Shown piece after piece: positions 8,585 to 16,136 of a stretch of 38,848 nucleotides of DNA. The notes beneath the pieces were generated by a model. The model searched no databases, had not been told where the DNA came from, and was given only the letters and a program-made list of their open reading frames with translations. The number at the start of each line of letters is the position of its first letter. The first letter of the stretch is position 1. The stretch comes from Bacillus sp. FJAT-27245 (lineage in GTDB: Bacteria > Bacillota > Bacilli > Bacillales > Cytobacillaceae), in NCBI RefSeq assembly GCF_001273955.1, contig NZ_LIGI01000001.1, positions 2,067,703-2,106,550 of the forward strand. The letters run 5' to 3'. The position numbers and the translations under genes were made by a program.

Positions 8585-8618
8585 GGAACAATCCCAAAAG
8601 AGGGTTGTTCCTTTTTCT
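8585..8618 (+). terminator. Intrinsic terminator
   Basis: Stem GGAACAATCCC / GGGTTGTTCC (one bulged T), loop AAAAGA, then TTTTTCTATTT. It separates the zinc-ribbon unit from the ECF operon. Confidence 0.8.
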
Positions 8619-8663
8619 ATTTATACTTTTGATTATAGATGGTAATAAAAATCTTTTATTTTT

Positions 8664-8690
8664 TCAAACCAGATGAAGGTTAGCTACGTC
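8664..8690 (+). promoter_or_regulatory. ECF-type (self-regulated) promoter of the sigma/PadR/SEDS operon
   Basis: TCAAACC (-35 like TGAAAC), 16-nt spacer, CGTC (-10), 27 nt before the sigma start codon. Bacillus ECF sigma factors use TGAAAC-N16-CGTC and usually transcribe their own gene. A TATAAT directly after CGTC lacks a matching SigA -35. Confidence 0.6.
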
Positions 8691-8717
8691 TATAATATGT
8701 GAGAGGGTGATAACTAG

Positions 8718-9269
8718 ATGAATGGACTAAAACAACTGGCGGTGACAGATGAAAGTATGCTGGATGAGAGAGAGCAGATAATTGATCAACTAATGCATGA
8801 ATATAGCGATGATATTCTGCATCTCGTATATACATATGTTAAAAATCGAACGACAGCGGAAGATTTAACTCAGGAGATTTTTATAAAGTGTTATGAAAAG
8901 TTAAATCAATTTAATCAACATTCCACAATAAAAACGTGGCTATATCGTATTGCGAGTAATCATTGCAAGGACTACTTACGAAGCTGGCATTATCGCAAAA
9001 TAATGCTTACCGATAAAATTTTGGATTATATACCTTCGAAATCAAAACAGGTTGAAGAGGAGATTATCGCGAATAGTGAAGAAAACATCTTAACAAATGC
9101 TGTCATGAATTTACCTCTAAAGTACAGGGAAGTCGTCTTCCTGCATTATTATGAAGAACTGTCCTTAGCCGAAATAAGCAAGATTACGACAGTAAATATA
9201 AATACAATAAAAACGAGATTAAAGCGTGCGAAAGAATTATTAAAAGATCAGATGATGGAGGAGGTTTAG
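8718..9269 (+). CDS. ECF-type RNA polymerase sigma factor
   Basis: 183 residues; ATG 8718 follows AGAGGGTGA. Region 2 spans about residues 28-95: 'HEYSDDILHLVYTYVKN', 'AEDLTQEIFIKCYEKL' and 'TWLYRIASNHCKDYLR'. Region 4 spans about 125-178: 'LPLKYREVVFLHYYEELSLAEIS' with HTH 'VNINTIKTRLKRAKELLK'. No region 1 or 3, as in ECF factors. An ECF promoter upstream indicates positive autoregulation. It heads an operon with a PadR-like winged-helix protein 3 nt downstream and a SEDS protein overlapping that gene, so its likely output is cell-wall or division-linked stress response. No B. subtilis counterpart can be named with confidence. Confidence 0.9.
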   Translation: MNGLKQLAVTDESMLDEREQIIDQLMHEYSDDILHLVYTYVKNRTTAEDLTQEIFIKCYEKLNQFNQHSTIKTWLYRIASNHCKDYLRSWHYRKIMLTDKILDYIPSKSKQVEEEIIANSEENILTNAVMNLPLKYREVVFLHYYEELSLAEISKITTVNINTIKTRLKRAKELLKDQMMEEV

Positions 9270-9272
9270 GAG

Positions 9273-9707
9273 ATGAATGATCCATTAACTAACCTGAAGA
9301 GTTCGATGAAAAAATCAATTTTCAAGGATTTTTCTTTTTCCAATGAAAGAAAAAATTCGGTGAAGGAATCCATTCGTATGAAACAATCTCAATCACAATT
9401 TGATTCTTGGAAGATAGAAACCATCATAGCAATATTAGAATCGGTTCAGCTTGAATCACAGGATGGCTACAATATTTCCACCCGACTTTTTCAAAAAAAT
9501 GAACTTACTTTCCAAAAAAATGAAGGGCAGCTTTATACACTTCTACATCTATTAGAAAACAAAGAAATTCTTACTTCAAAATGGATAAACGAAAAGAAAT
9601 ATTACTCTATAAATTCCAAAGGGAAAAAATACTTAGCTTCCTATAAACAAGCTAAATCAACACAGGAGTTTTCCCTTAAACACATACTAGAGGAGGCGTC
9701 ACTATGA
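9273..9707 (+). CDS. PadR-like winged-helix protein, probable sigma-factor modulator
   Basis: 144 residues, 3 nt behind the sigma gene; GGAGGTTTAGGAG supplies the ribosome site. Residues 1-35 ('LKSSMKKSIFKDFSFSNERK') resemble the short N-terminal segment seen in Bacillus anti-sigma factors, where it binds sigma. Residues about 48-125 form a PadR-type winged helix ('DGYNISTRLF', 'NEGQLYTLLHLLENKEILTSKW', 'KKYYSINSKGKKYL'). No membrane segment. Its stop overlaps the SEDS start (ATGA), so the two are coupled. PadR proteins are the usual partners of HAAS domains, and the next protein begins with one. Acting as a bridge between sigma and the HAAS-SEDS protein is an inference. Confidence 0.7.
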   Translation: MNDPLTNLKSSMKKSIFKDFSFSNERKNSVKESIRMKQSQSQFDSWKIETIIAILESVQLESQDGYNISTRLFQKNELTFQKNEGQLYTLLHLLENKEILTSKWINEKKYYSINSKGKKYLASYKQAKSTQEFSLKHILEEASL

Positions 9708-11023
9708 GTTCTTCCAAATTTGAAGAATTTTTAAGTAAGGTAATGTCCAAAGTGAAATCTAAGGAAGCCCACAATAAGATAAAAAAAGAGCTTGCTAATC
9801 ATCTGCAAGAGTTGAGTCAATCTTACAAAAAGAGAGGATTTTCCCAAGAGGATGCAGATGAAAAGGCCATTCAGGAAATGGGAAATCCATTTACCATTGG
9901 AGAGAATTTAAATCCCCTCCATAAGCCAAAAATGGATTGGGTTCTTATTGTATTATTTGTTCTTTTTGCTGGTATTAGTTTTCTCCCGTTAGTTGAGGGG
10001 ATTCCTCAACTTTCAATATCAGGCACATATATTATGGGGAGACAGGTTATTTGGTACTCCCTGACTGTTCTTGTACTCATAGGATTCCTTTTCTTTGATT
10101 ACCAGAAATTAAAGATTGGGTGGAAGTACTTTTATGCGATTGGCTTATTGATCCTTTTATACCTCCATCTATTTGGATATATGAAAAAGTGGGTTCTCCT
10201 TCCAGGTTTGACGGTGGATGGAACCATGTTGAGCTTATTTTTCTTTTTTCTAGCTTGGGCGGGTATTTTTAACAAAATGAATGAGTTTCATAGTTGGAAA
10301 AAGCAAGGTTTACTTTTTGTTTTATTTTGGACTCCCACCTTGCTCTACATGATGGTGCCAGACTTTATGGTTAGTATTATTTACTTCTTCTGTATTCTTG
10401 GGATGTTGGTTTTCGCTAGAATCCATAAGAAATTAGCTGTAAATCTTGCGCTAACAAATCTATTGGCTGGGATCATTTTCATTATTATGTTCTACATGAC
10501 CTCACGCCAAAGTTATTTATTTACTAGATTATCTGCTTTTATAAACCCAACTGCCGATCCAAATGGAGCAGGATATTTGTATATAGCGGTTAGGAATGTC
10601 CTTTCAGAAGCGGGATGGTTCGGTAACGGCCTTTACAACGATTTGAACTCACAATTGTTACCAGAAGCACATACGGATTTTGCTTTCCCCTTCCTCGTCT
10701 ATTCTCTTGGCTGGGCATTCGGAATCTTTCTATGTTTGATCATATTGATATTTATTTCAAGGATTTCAAAAAATGCGTTTAAAACAAAGGACCTCTATGG
10801 GAGATTAATCGTAATTGGTGGTGCTACATTATTTGCTGTTCCTACTACTTGGAGTATCTTGATGGGCTTTGGAGTCTTGCCTATAATGAGAGTTTCTCTA
10901 CCGTTTATTAGTTATGGAGGCAGTGGGATTGTCTTTTACGGAGCTGTTTTAGGACTCATTCTAAGTGTTTATCGAAGAAAAGATCTTGTAGAACCTATGA
11001 TTGAAGATGAAATTAAAAGTTAA
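9704..11023 (+). CDS. HAAS-domain/SEDS (FtsW/RodA/SpoVE-family) membrane protein
   Basis: 439 residues. Residues 5-70 are a HAAS-type helical domain ('ELANHLQELSQSYKKRGFSQ', 'EKAIQEMGNPFTIGENL'), the region often called permease prefix domain. About ten membrane segments follow from residue 80. SEDS hallmarks: 'GNGLYNDLNSQLLPEAHTDFAF' with D325, equivalent to the catalytic Asp of the polymerase FtsW/RodA, and 'LPFISYGGSG' near 405. SEDS proteins polymerise lipid II glycan chains with a partner class B PBP; none is encoded here. The usual 'EELG' after TDF is 'YSLGW', a departure from canonical FtsW/RodA. The operon context suggests envelope-stress-induced wall synthesis controlled through HAAS and PadR. 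Confidence 0.85.
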   Translation: MSSSKFEEFLSKVMSKVKSKEAHNKIKKELANHLQELSQSYKKRGFSQEDADEKAIQEMGNPFTIGENLNPLHKPKMDWVLIVLFVLFAGISFLPLVEGIPQLSISGTYIMGRQVIWYSLTVLVLIGFLFFDYQKLKIGWKYFYAIGLLILLYLHLFGYMKKWVLLPGLTVDGTMLSLFFFFLAWAGIFNKMNEFHSWKKQGLLFVLFWTPTLLYMMVPDFMVSIIYFFCILGMLVFARIHKKLAVNLALTNLLAGIIFIIMFYMTSRQSYLFTRLSAFINPTADPNGAGYLYIAVRNVLSEAGWFGNGLYNDLNSQLLPEAHTDFAFPFLVYSLGWAFGIFLCLIILIFISRISKNAFKTKDLYGRLIVIGGATLFAVPTTWSILMGFGVLPIMRVSLPFISYGGSGIVFYGAVLGLILSVYRRKDLVEPMIEDEIKS

Positions 11024-11048
11024 AGTCAAACATGTAAATGTTGATAAA

Positions 11049-11088
11049 AAGGGCGACAGCTAAATAAAAGTTGTCGCCCTTCCCTTAT
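11049..11088 (+). terminator. Terminator of the ECF/SEDS operon
   Basis: 12-bp stem AAGGGCGACAGC / GTTGTCGCCCTT (one G-U), loop TAAATAAAA, then CCCTTATT. The U-tract is short but the stem is very stable. Confidence 0.75.
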
Positions 11089-11106
11089 TGAAGTAACGGG
11101 TTCATT

Positions 11107-11176
11107 GATCCAGGAAGGATTAACGCTTTTTTTGTGGAATTAACTGATAATACGAACGGGAGTTTAGTTAAAGTAG
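11107..11176 (+). repeat. Dispersed intergenic repeat, copy B
   Basis: ATCCAGGAAGGATTAACG, then TTTTTTTGTGGAATT, then ACGAACGGGAGTTTAGTTAAA. It matches copy A (8016-8084) and copy C (11981-12052) and lies 40 nt before the TraX-family gene. Confidence 0.5.
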
Positions 11177-11215
11177 CATATAACATTAGTATGGTAAAAA
11201 AGGGAGAATTCCTTA

Positions 11216-11977
11216 ATGACTACTTCCACGATTAAAATCATTGCCTTAGTTGCAATGTTAATTGACCACATTGGTATCTTTATTCCGAATACACCAGAGT
11301 ATTTTAGATGGATAGGACGCATCGCAGCACCTATTTTTATTTATTGTGTTGCCGTTGGATATAGGCATACATCAAATAAAAAGAAGTATCTATTACGTTT
11401 ATATATTGCTAGTGTGATAATGGCATTAATCAATTTAATCCTAAAAGTAGTGCCAGGAACAGAATATACAGAGAACTATAATTTCTTTGCACCTTTATTT
11501 ATAATAGGTATTCTTCTTTACGCAATTGAAAAAAAGAAGCTTACATTTTTTCTCCTTTGGCAGTTAATTAGTACAGCCCTCATTGTCTTCTTTACTGAAT
11601 TCGTTGTTATTTATGGACTGAGGGATAAGTATTTTTTTGGAGCGATATTGGGGAATTCGTTATGTGTTGAAGGTGGCATTTTATTTATCTTGTTAGGGCT
11701 CGGGTTTTATTTCTTTCAAACCAAAAGACATTTATCAATGTACTATTTATTGTTTTCTGGGCTTATCTTCCTCATTGCGGTTAAGCGTGGCAGCATGATG
11801 GCAGTTCATAATAGGATTATTTTTAATTTTGTAGATTTTCAGTGGCTAATGCTATTAGCTCTACCCTTATTTTTGCTGTATAACGGAAAGAAAGGGTTTG
11901 GGTTAAAATACTTTTTCTATTTCTTCTATCCAATACATATCATCCTTCTTTATTTTATTGGAAAGAATATGCAATGA
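11216..11977 (+). CDS. TraX-family membrane protein
   Basis: 253 residues; ATG 11216 preceded by AAAGGGAGAATTCCTTA. Typical TraX opening: 'TIKIIALVAMLIDHIGIF', 'RWIGRIAAPIFIYCVAVGYRHT', 'KKKYLLRLYIAS', and the C-terminal signature 'FYFFYPIHIILLYFIG'. About eight membrane helices. TraX of plasmid F N-acetylates pilin, but chromosomal Firmicute copies are far more common than pili and are thought to acylate an unknown, probably surface, substrate. It stands alone between repeats B and C; no conjugation genes are nearby, so a pilus role is unlikely. Confidence 0.9.
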   Translation: MTTSTIKIIALVAMLIDHIGIFIPNTPEYFRWIGRIAAPIFIYCVAVGYRHTSNKKKYLLRLYIASVIMALINLILKVVPGTEYTENYNFFAPLFIIGILLYAIEKKKLTFFLLWQLISTALIVFFTEFVVIYGLRDKYFFGAILGNSLCVEGGILFILLGLGFYFFQTKRHLSMYYLLFSGLIFLIAVKRGSMMAVHNRIIFNFVDFQWLMLLALPLFLLYNGKKGFGLKYFFYFFYPIHIILLYFIGKNMQ

Positions 11978-11980
11978 TGT

Positions 11981-12052
11981 GCTGAAGTGTTTTAGCTTTT
12001 TGTTGAATTTCTTATTGGACATACGAGGCGTTTTATTTAATAACATTTGAAA
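11981..12052 (+). repeat. Dispersed intergenic repeat, copy C
   Basis: TTTTTGTTGAATTTCTTATTG then GACATACGAGGCGTTTTATTTAA; aligned with the second halves of copies A and B. A weaker match (CTTTTTTTGTTGA...AACGTTTTAA) is near 12734-12763. Confidence 0.4.
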
Positions 12053-12145
12053 ATAAATTAGAAATAAATTACAATACTCATATACCTAGAATTTCTATAT
12101 ATTATATTTATCTAGGTATAATGATTTTTATAAGGGGATGGCAAT

Positions 12146-12598
12146 GTGGTCAAAACACTGAAGGCAGGAGTCGCAATTTTATTAGTTACTTTTTTGTCCG
12201 CTTGTACACAATTTTTTAGTTCTCCTACTCCACTTGGACCAAGTAAAAACAGTATGGTAATCGATATAAAAAATAACACTAATTTTGATGTTTATGGACT
12301 TGAAGTATTTTTGTCGAATCATTCACCTATCGCTGCATCACAGACAACTGTGAATGGGAATGGTTCCAAAATAAAAAAAGGGGAATCAATTAGGTTTGAA
12401 TTCTTTGAAGATGACTTTGCCTTAGATGGAAGCGCTGACATGAAGGTCGAGGTCCTGGTTGGTAAACCCAAAGGGAATAAAACAGAGAAAAAGGACATCA
12501 CCCAAAAAGTTTCATTTGAATTAGAAAATAATAAAGAAGTGTTCTATGAGATTACTGGTGATTCTATAGAAAAAACTGAAATAAAGAGAGTAAAATAA
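12146..12598 (+). CDS. Lipoprotein of unknown function
   Basis: 150 residues from GTG 12146, set by AAGGGG 8 nt upstream; ATG 12144 is in another frame and stops at once. Residues 1-20 form a lipoprotein signal with lipobox 'LSAC' (Cys20). The mature part is a small, charged, beta-rich domain ('MVIDIKNNTNFDVYGLEVFL', 'GESIRFEFFEDDFAL'), which looks like an immunoglobulin-like fold, but no family is recognised. It is monocistronic, with a terminator directly after it. Confidence 0.75.
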   Translation: MVKTLKAGVAILLVTFLSACTQFFSSPTPLGPSKNSMVIDIKNNTNFDVYGLEVFLSNHSPIAASQTTVNGNGSKIKKGESIRFEFFEDDFALDGSADMKVEVLVGKPKGNKTEKKDITQKVSFELENNKEVFYEITGDSIEKTEIKRVK

Positions 12599-12608
12599 AA
12601 CTGATAAT

Positions 12609-12641
12609 AAAAAAGGCTTAAAGTTAATAAGCCCTTTTTAT
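12609..12641 (+). terminator. Intrinsic terminator after the lipoprotein gene
   Basis: A-rich upstream arm, stem GGCTTA / TAAGCC with loop AAGTTAA, followed by CTTTTTATT. The stem can extend by A-T pairs past one mismatch. Confidence 0.65.
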
Positions 12642-12794
12642 TGTGAAATTTATGATATCTGCTTTGTGAATAGGTCTGTGATTTAACGTTTTGCACCTCA
12701 CCAGTAAACCCGTTAATACGTGCATCGGCTGCTTTTTTTGTTGATAGCGAAACGTTTTAATCAATTATCACCTTATTGTGCAACGAAAGGCCTT

Positions 12795-13412
12795 TTAAGG
12801 AGCTGTGCTTTTTACCAACGTCATATATCCCACTTGCTTTTTGGGAGTAATGGCTGTGCCGCTATGATGGTCCCGTCCCCAAAATGAGTTCCTTGTTACA
12901 TCCCAATAGGTGTCACTACCATAGATTCTAAATCCATACCATTCATGTATATATTCAACGACGCCGTCACATCTCATTGATGAAATTTCGCTAGGATCGA
13001 CCCAAGTACCAGAACTTCCAGTGTCATAATACACTTGGTAAGCGACATTATAGGCTATATTTTCAGTTCTTAGATTTCTGCCCATTGAAACGAACAAATC
13101 ACGTTCCGATGAAGTGGGTGCTCTATTGGGCCTGTAAACCCCTTTGAAATTATTTCCTTTCATGAAATTACTCCAACTATCCCAGCTCACAACACTGCCG
13201 GACCCAGGTGCGTGCAAAACCGGAAGAGACGTAGTGGTTCTATACGGATCATCCATCATACCAGCATGCCAATCGTAACCATAAAATACTCCATCCCGGT
13301 AAATCGCATACCCTTGGTAACCGGTAGCAGCTTCTGTACTAGTTGAAAACAATGGGGCAAACAGCGCCAATGTGAAAAGCAATACCGCAATTTTCTTAAT
13401 GTGTTTCTTCAT
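12795..13412 (-). CDS. Secreted permuted NlpC/P60 (YiiX-like) putative cysteine hydrolase
   Basis: 205 residues from ATG 13412; a GTG 9 nt earlier lies inside the ribosome site GAGGTG and is rejected. Residues 1-27 are a Sec signal peptide (cleavage near TEA-AT). 'YGYDWHAGMMD' (His49) comes before 'MRCDGVVEYIHEWYGF' (Cys148), and 'GRDHHSG' follows at about 180. A His preceding a Cys-plus-helix motif is the order in circularly permuted NlpC/P60 enzymes of the YiiX/LRAT type; classical NlpC/P60 has the reverse order. The likely target is cell wall or lipid-linked peptide, but this is inference. It is the second gene of an operon, 21 nt behind the HEAT-like protein gene. Confidence 0.6.
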   Translation of the reverse strand: MKKHIKKIAVLLFTLALFAPLFSTSTEAATGYQGYAIYRDGVFYGYDWHAGMMDDPYRTTTSLPVLHAPGSGSVVSWDSWSNFMKGNNFKGVYRPNRAPTSSERDLFVSMGRNLRTENIAYNVAYQVYYDTGSSGTWVDPSEISSMRCDGVVEYIHEWYGFRIYGSDTYWDVTRNSFWGRDHHSGTAITPKKQVGYMTLVKSTAP

Positions 13413-13433
13413 CTTATTCACCTCGCATTTTTT

Positions 13434-14507
13434 TTAGTTTTTATCGAGCCATTTCTCATTTCCTTTTACTCCTTGTTCTTTCATTAAAGTGATGGTGTCT
13501 TTCGCTTCCTGTTTCAATGGTGGATTGTTTACTGTTTTCACTGCGTTCTCAAGCGCGTCTGCCAAATCAACAATTGGATACAGCTTCATTGCTTCAACGA
13601 CTACCTTAATATCCGATTCTGTTGGGTTTGTTTGCAGCATTTTCTTTAATGTAGCGAAGTTCTGGTCAATCGCAAATACCTTCAGCTCCCGGTCAACCGA
13701 GTTGCTTTCAATGATTTTTTTCATGGCTTTTTCACTTTGTAAATCAGATACAGCAAAAAAAGCTGAATCTTTCAGATAGCCATCGTCACTCGTTTCAATT
13801 AGTTTAAAGCTTAAGTTCAGGAATTCTTCTTCTGCCTTTAAGTCATTTTTCGGGGTAGGTGTTTGCTTTTTCAAATACTTTGCTGTGGATTTTAGTGCGG
13901 CGGAAACTTTATCTTTTGGGGCAACATCAAGGTTGGAAAGGATTTCACTCGCAATGGTGTAGGCTTCTTTTGCATTCGCATTGGTTAGCTGCTTTAAGCT
14001 ATGGAAAGCGACAAGAGCATCATCCTTTGCGATTAATTCTTTTAAAAGAGGAACGTCCTTCCCCGAAAATTTCGCCCCAGCCACGATTTTTGTCTTTACC
14101 GTTTCGTTAATATCAGGACTTTTCAGAAGCTCTTTCAATTCTTCTGTAATTGGTTCCTTTTCATGTTTGTGAAGGTATAAGTCAACCATTGCCAGCCGGG
14201 TTTTATCTGCTTTCGTTTTGTCTTTAACGACTTTTAATAACTGTGAATCCTGGACTTTATTTTTCTTTTCAAAGAGGGCAGAAACGAAGGGCATTAATTT
14301 ATCATCCGTTTCTTCTGTTGAAGCAATCGCATCAATTTCTTCAATGAGCTGTTCTGTCTCTAACGTTTGTAACTGAGATTCAACGCTTTCCTCATTCCTT
14401 CCCAAGTATTTTTGAAGAGCGTCACTTTTAGCAGCTGCCACACCAGACGATATGACAAGCGACAACGATGCAAAAAGCAATCCAATGATCTTGATTTTCC
14501 GATCCAT
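13434..14507 (-). CDS. Secreted alpha-helical (HEAT-like repeat) protein
   Basis: 357 residues; ATG 14507 with AAGGAG 11 nt upstream. Residues 1-26 are a signal peptide ending AAA-KS. The rest is Leu/Lys/Asp/Glu-rich paired helices with HEAT/Armadillo-like repeats, for example 'DALVAFHSLKQLTNANAKEA', 'GYLKDSAFFAVSDLQSEKAM' and 'KVVVEAMKLYPIVDLADALE'. No catalytic motif is visible. Such repeat proteins serve as binding scaffolds. The next gene in the operon encodes a secreted cysteine-hydrolase-like protein, so a scaffold, inhibitor or chaperone role for that enzyme outside the membrane is plausible but unproven. Confidence 0.7.
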   Translation of the reverse strand: MDRKIKIIGLLFASLSLVISSGVAAAKSDALQKYLGRNEESVESQLQTLETEQLIEEIDAIASTEETDDKLMPFVSALFEKKNKVQDSQLLKVVKDKTKADKTRLAMVDLYLHKHEKEPITEELKELLKSPDINETVKTKIVAGAKFSGKDVPLLKELIAKDDALVAFHSLKQLTNANAKEAYTIASEILSNLDVAPKDKVSAALKSTAKYLKKQTPTPKNDLKAEEEFLNLSFKLIETSDDGYLKDSAFFAVSDLQSEKAMKKIIESNSVDRELKVFAIDQNFATLKKMLQTNPTESDIKVVVEAMKLYPIVDLADALENAVKTVNNPPLKQEAKDTITLMKEQGVKGNEKWLDKN

Positions 14508-14705
14508 CTTATCCTCACTCCTTTTGGAAAATTTGGGTTTGTCCCCATGTTCATATGAATATTGCGGTTAATGGAATAAATGCTTCGGAAAAGTTGGGAA
14601 AATCAATAGACGTCTTCCATTCAAAAACTCAATGACATAATTACGCGTTTCCCGGCATTAATGAGAAAAAAGGGAGTTGAGTATGTTGGAAGGGGAGGGG
14701 AAGTA

Positions 14706-14858
14706 ATGACAGCTTTTACGATTTTAGGAGTGTTTATATTGGGGTTAGCCATTCTAATAATCGGATTTATTGCTAAAAAGAGATGGATTAAACTGTTGGC
14801 CATCATTCCACTTGTTGTTTCAGGTTGGCAATTCATTCGTTTATTCTTAATGAGTTGA
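14706..14858 (+). CDS. Small two-helix membrane protein
   Basis: 50 residues from ATG 14706, set by GGAGGGGAAGTA; the upstream in-frame ATG at 14661 has no such site. It has two hydrophobic helices (residues about 3-21 and 27-46) around a basic turn (AKKRWIK). It lies between the divergent HEAT operon and the solitary TnpB-element right end. Family unknown. Confidence 0.6.
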   Translation: MTAFTILGVFILGLAILIIGFIAKKRWIKLLAIIPLVVSGWQFIRLFLMS

Positions 14859-14864
14859 TAAAAA

Positions 14865-14923
14865 TTAAGAGCTCTAACTCAAGCCCCACTGAAACGCATT
14901 ATTTCAGTGCCGGAAGTGTTGAC
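14865..14923 (+). mobile_element. Solitary right end of an IS605/TnpB-type element
   Basis: AACTCAAGCCCC-ACTGAAACGCATTATTTCAGTG...GTTGAC matches the right end of the tnpB element at 22939-22984 (AACTCAAGCCCCC..., CTCAGTG..., GGTTGAC) almost base for base, including the CACTGAA/TTCAGTG hairpin. No tnpB or left end lies beside it. It is probably a remnant or a non-autonomous end; if transcribed it could give a reRNA-like molecule with the flank starting AGTCCGGAATA as guide. Confidence 0.6.
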
Positions 14924-14992
14924 AGTCCGGAATATTAGTCTAAATTCTGAACAAATGAGTATTATTTTATTAGAGATAAGGAGGTGGGTTTG

Positions 14993-16102
14993 GTGAAACC
15001 AATTGGATTCTTAGGCGTTGGCCAGGCAGGTGGCAATATTGCTGAGGCGGCATCGGCCATGGGCTTTCCAACCGCACTTATCAATACGAACCAGCGTGAC
15101 GGGCTCGTCAATACGAGGGTTGAAAACAAGTATTTTGTTCCAGGGTATAACGGGGCCGGACAGGATCGGTCGATCGGTGCCCGGGCAGTACACGATCATT
15201 ACAGGGAGATCGTTGAATTTGTTGAAAAGTCATTCAAAAAAGTAAAGTTCCTGTTTGTGGCATTCTCCACTGACGGTGGGACCGGCTCGGGGATGAGCCC
15301 GCTCCTGATTGAAATCCTGCTGAACCAGCTGCCAAAGCTGAAGGTAGGAGCGATTGCTGTTGTGCCTGAACGGAATGTCCTTGCCGGCAACCGGATCAAT
15401 GCAGCGGAATGCCTTGAGGAATTGTCCAAGATTGAAGGGATTTCGTCCACCTTCCTGGTCGACAATGACCAGTTGCGCCGGACCAATCCCCAATCCAGCA
15501 AGCAACAAATTTATCGGGCTTCAAACCACAAGGTTGTGGAAGCAATCAACCATGTCCTGCAAATAACCTTGAAAAGCTCCCTTTACGGGAACTTTGATGA
15601 GACTGACTTGATGAATATCCTTAGCACACGAGGTGTGACTGTCATTTCCACAAGCACGGTGACAGATGCCAAAACGACTGCGGAAGTATCCCTTAAAATC
15701 CAGCAATCATGGGCGAATTCGGTTTTCTGCCCGGTTGAATCGCCTGGCGTCATACGTGCCGGATTGATTTATGAAGGACCTGAGAATGTGTCAAAGCTGA
15801 TTAACATCCCATCGATTTTCGAGAGGGTAGGGGAACCCCTTGAGCTGTACGAAGGAACCTATATTTCAGAAACAGACCCATCCATCACCACCATTCTCGC
15901 CGGACTGAGTTTCCCAACGCGCCGGCTTCAAGTGATGGAAGAAATGTTGACCAAAAACAGAGACCGGCTCCATGAGCTTGTCCAAAAGGAATACACACAA
16001 AGATATGAGTCCAAAATCAGCTGGGCATCCAATTTAAAAGCCAGAAACAACTACAGGCCAACACGGTCAGTCAATCAAAAACCGACAAAACCAAATAGCT
16101 AA
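14993..16102 (+). CDS. Non-canonical FtsZ/tubulin-like GTPase
   Basis: 369 residues from GTG 14993. The in-frame GTG at 14984 lies within the ribosome site AGGAGG (14979-14984), so the second GTG, 8 nt after it, is preferred. The tubulin/FtsZ active site is present: T1 loop 'GVGQAGGN' (about residues 8-15), glycine-rich T4 loop G95-GTGSG, and T7 catalytic loop N200-F-D202-E-T-D205, which fits NxDxxD. This means both the GTP-binding and the polymer-activated hydrolysis halves are intact. It differs from cell-division FtsZ: T4 is GGTGSG rather than GGGTGTG, and the C-terminal FtsA/ZipA-binding peptide is lacking, the tail being basic and Pro/Asn-rich. TubZ-like, 'tubulin-like' or FtsZl families are candidates. 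It is followed by its own terminator and then by an XpaC/VWA/TelA operon. Confidence 0.85.
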   Translation: MKPIGFLGVGQAGGNIAEAASAMGFPTALINTNQRDGLVNTRVENKYFVPGYNGAGQDRSIGARAVHDHYREIVEFVEKSFKKVKFLFVAFSTDGGTGSGMSPLLIEILLNQLPKLKVGAIAVVPERNVLAGNRINAAECLEELSKIEGISSTFLVDNDQLRRTNPQSSKQQIYRASNHKVVEAINHVLQITLKSSLYGNFDETDLMNILSTRGVTVISTSTVTDAKTTAEVSLKIQQSWANSVFCPVESPGVIRAGLIYEGPENVSKLINIPSIFERVGEPLELYEGTYISETDPSITTILAGLSFPTRRLQVMEEMLTKNRDRLHELVQKEYTQRYESKISWASNLKARNNYRPTRSVNQKPTKPNS

Positions 16103-16105
16103 ATT

Positions 16106-16136
16106 AGACACTGGGTTTTCCCAATGTCTTTTTTTT
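16106..16136 (+). terminator. Terminator of the tubulin-like gene
   Basis: Stem AGACACTGGG / CCCAATGTCT (one mismatch), loop TTTT, then eight T. It makes the tubulin-like gene a separate unit from the operon starting at 16554. Confidence 0.8.
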
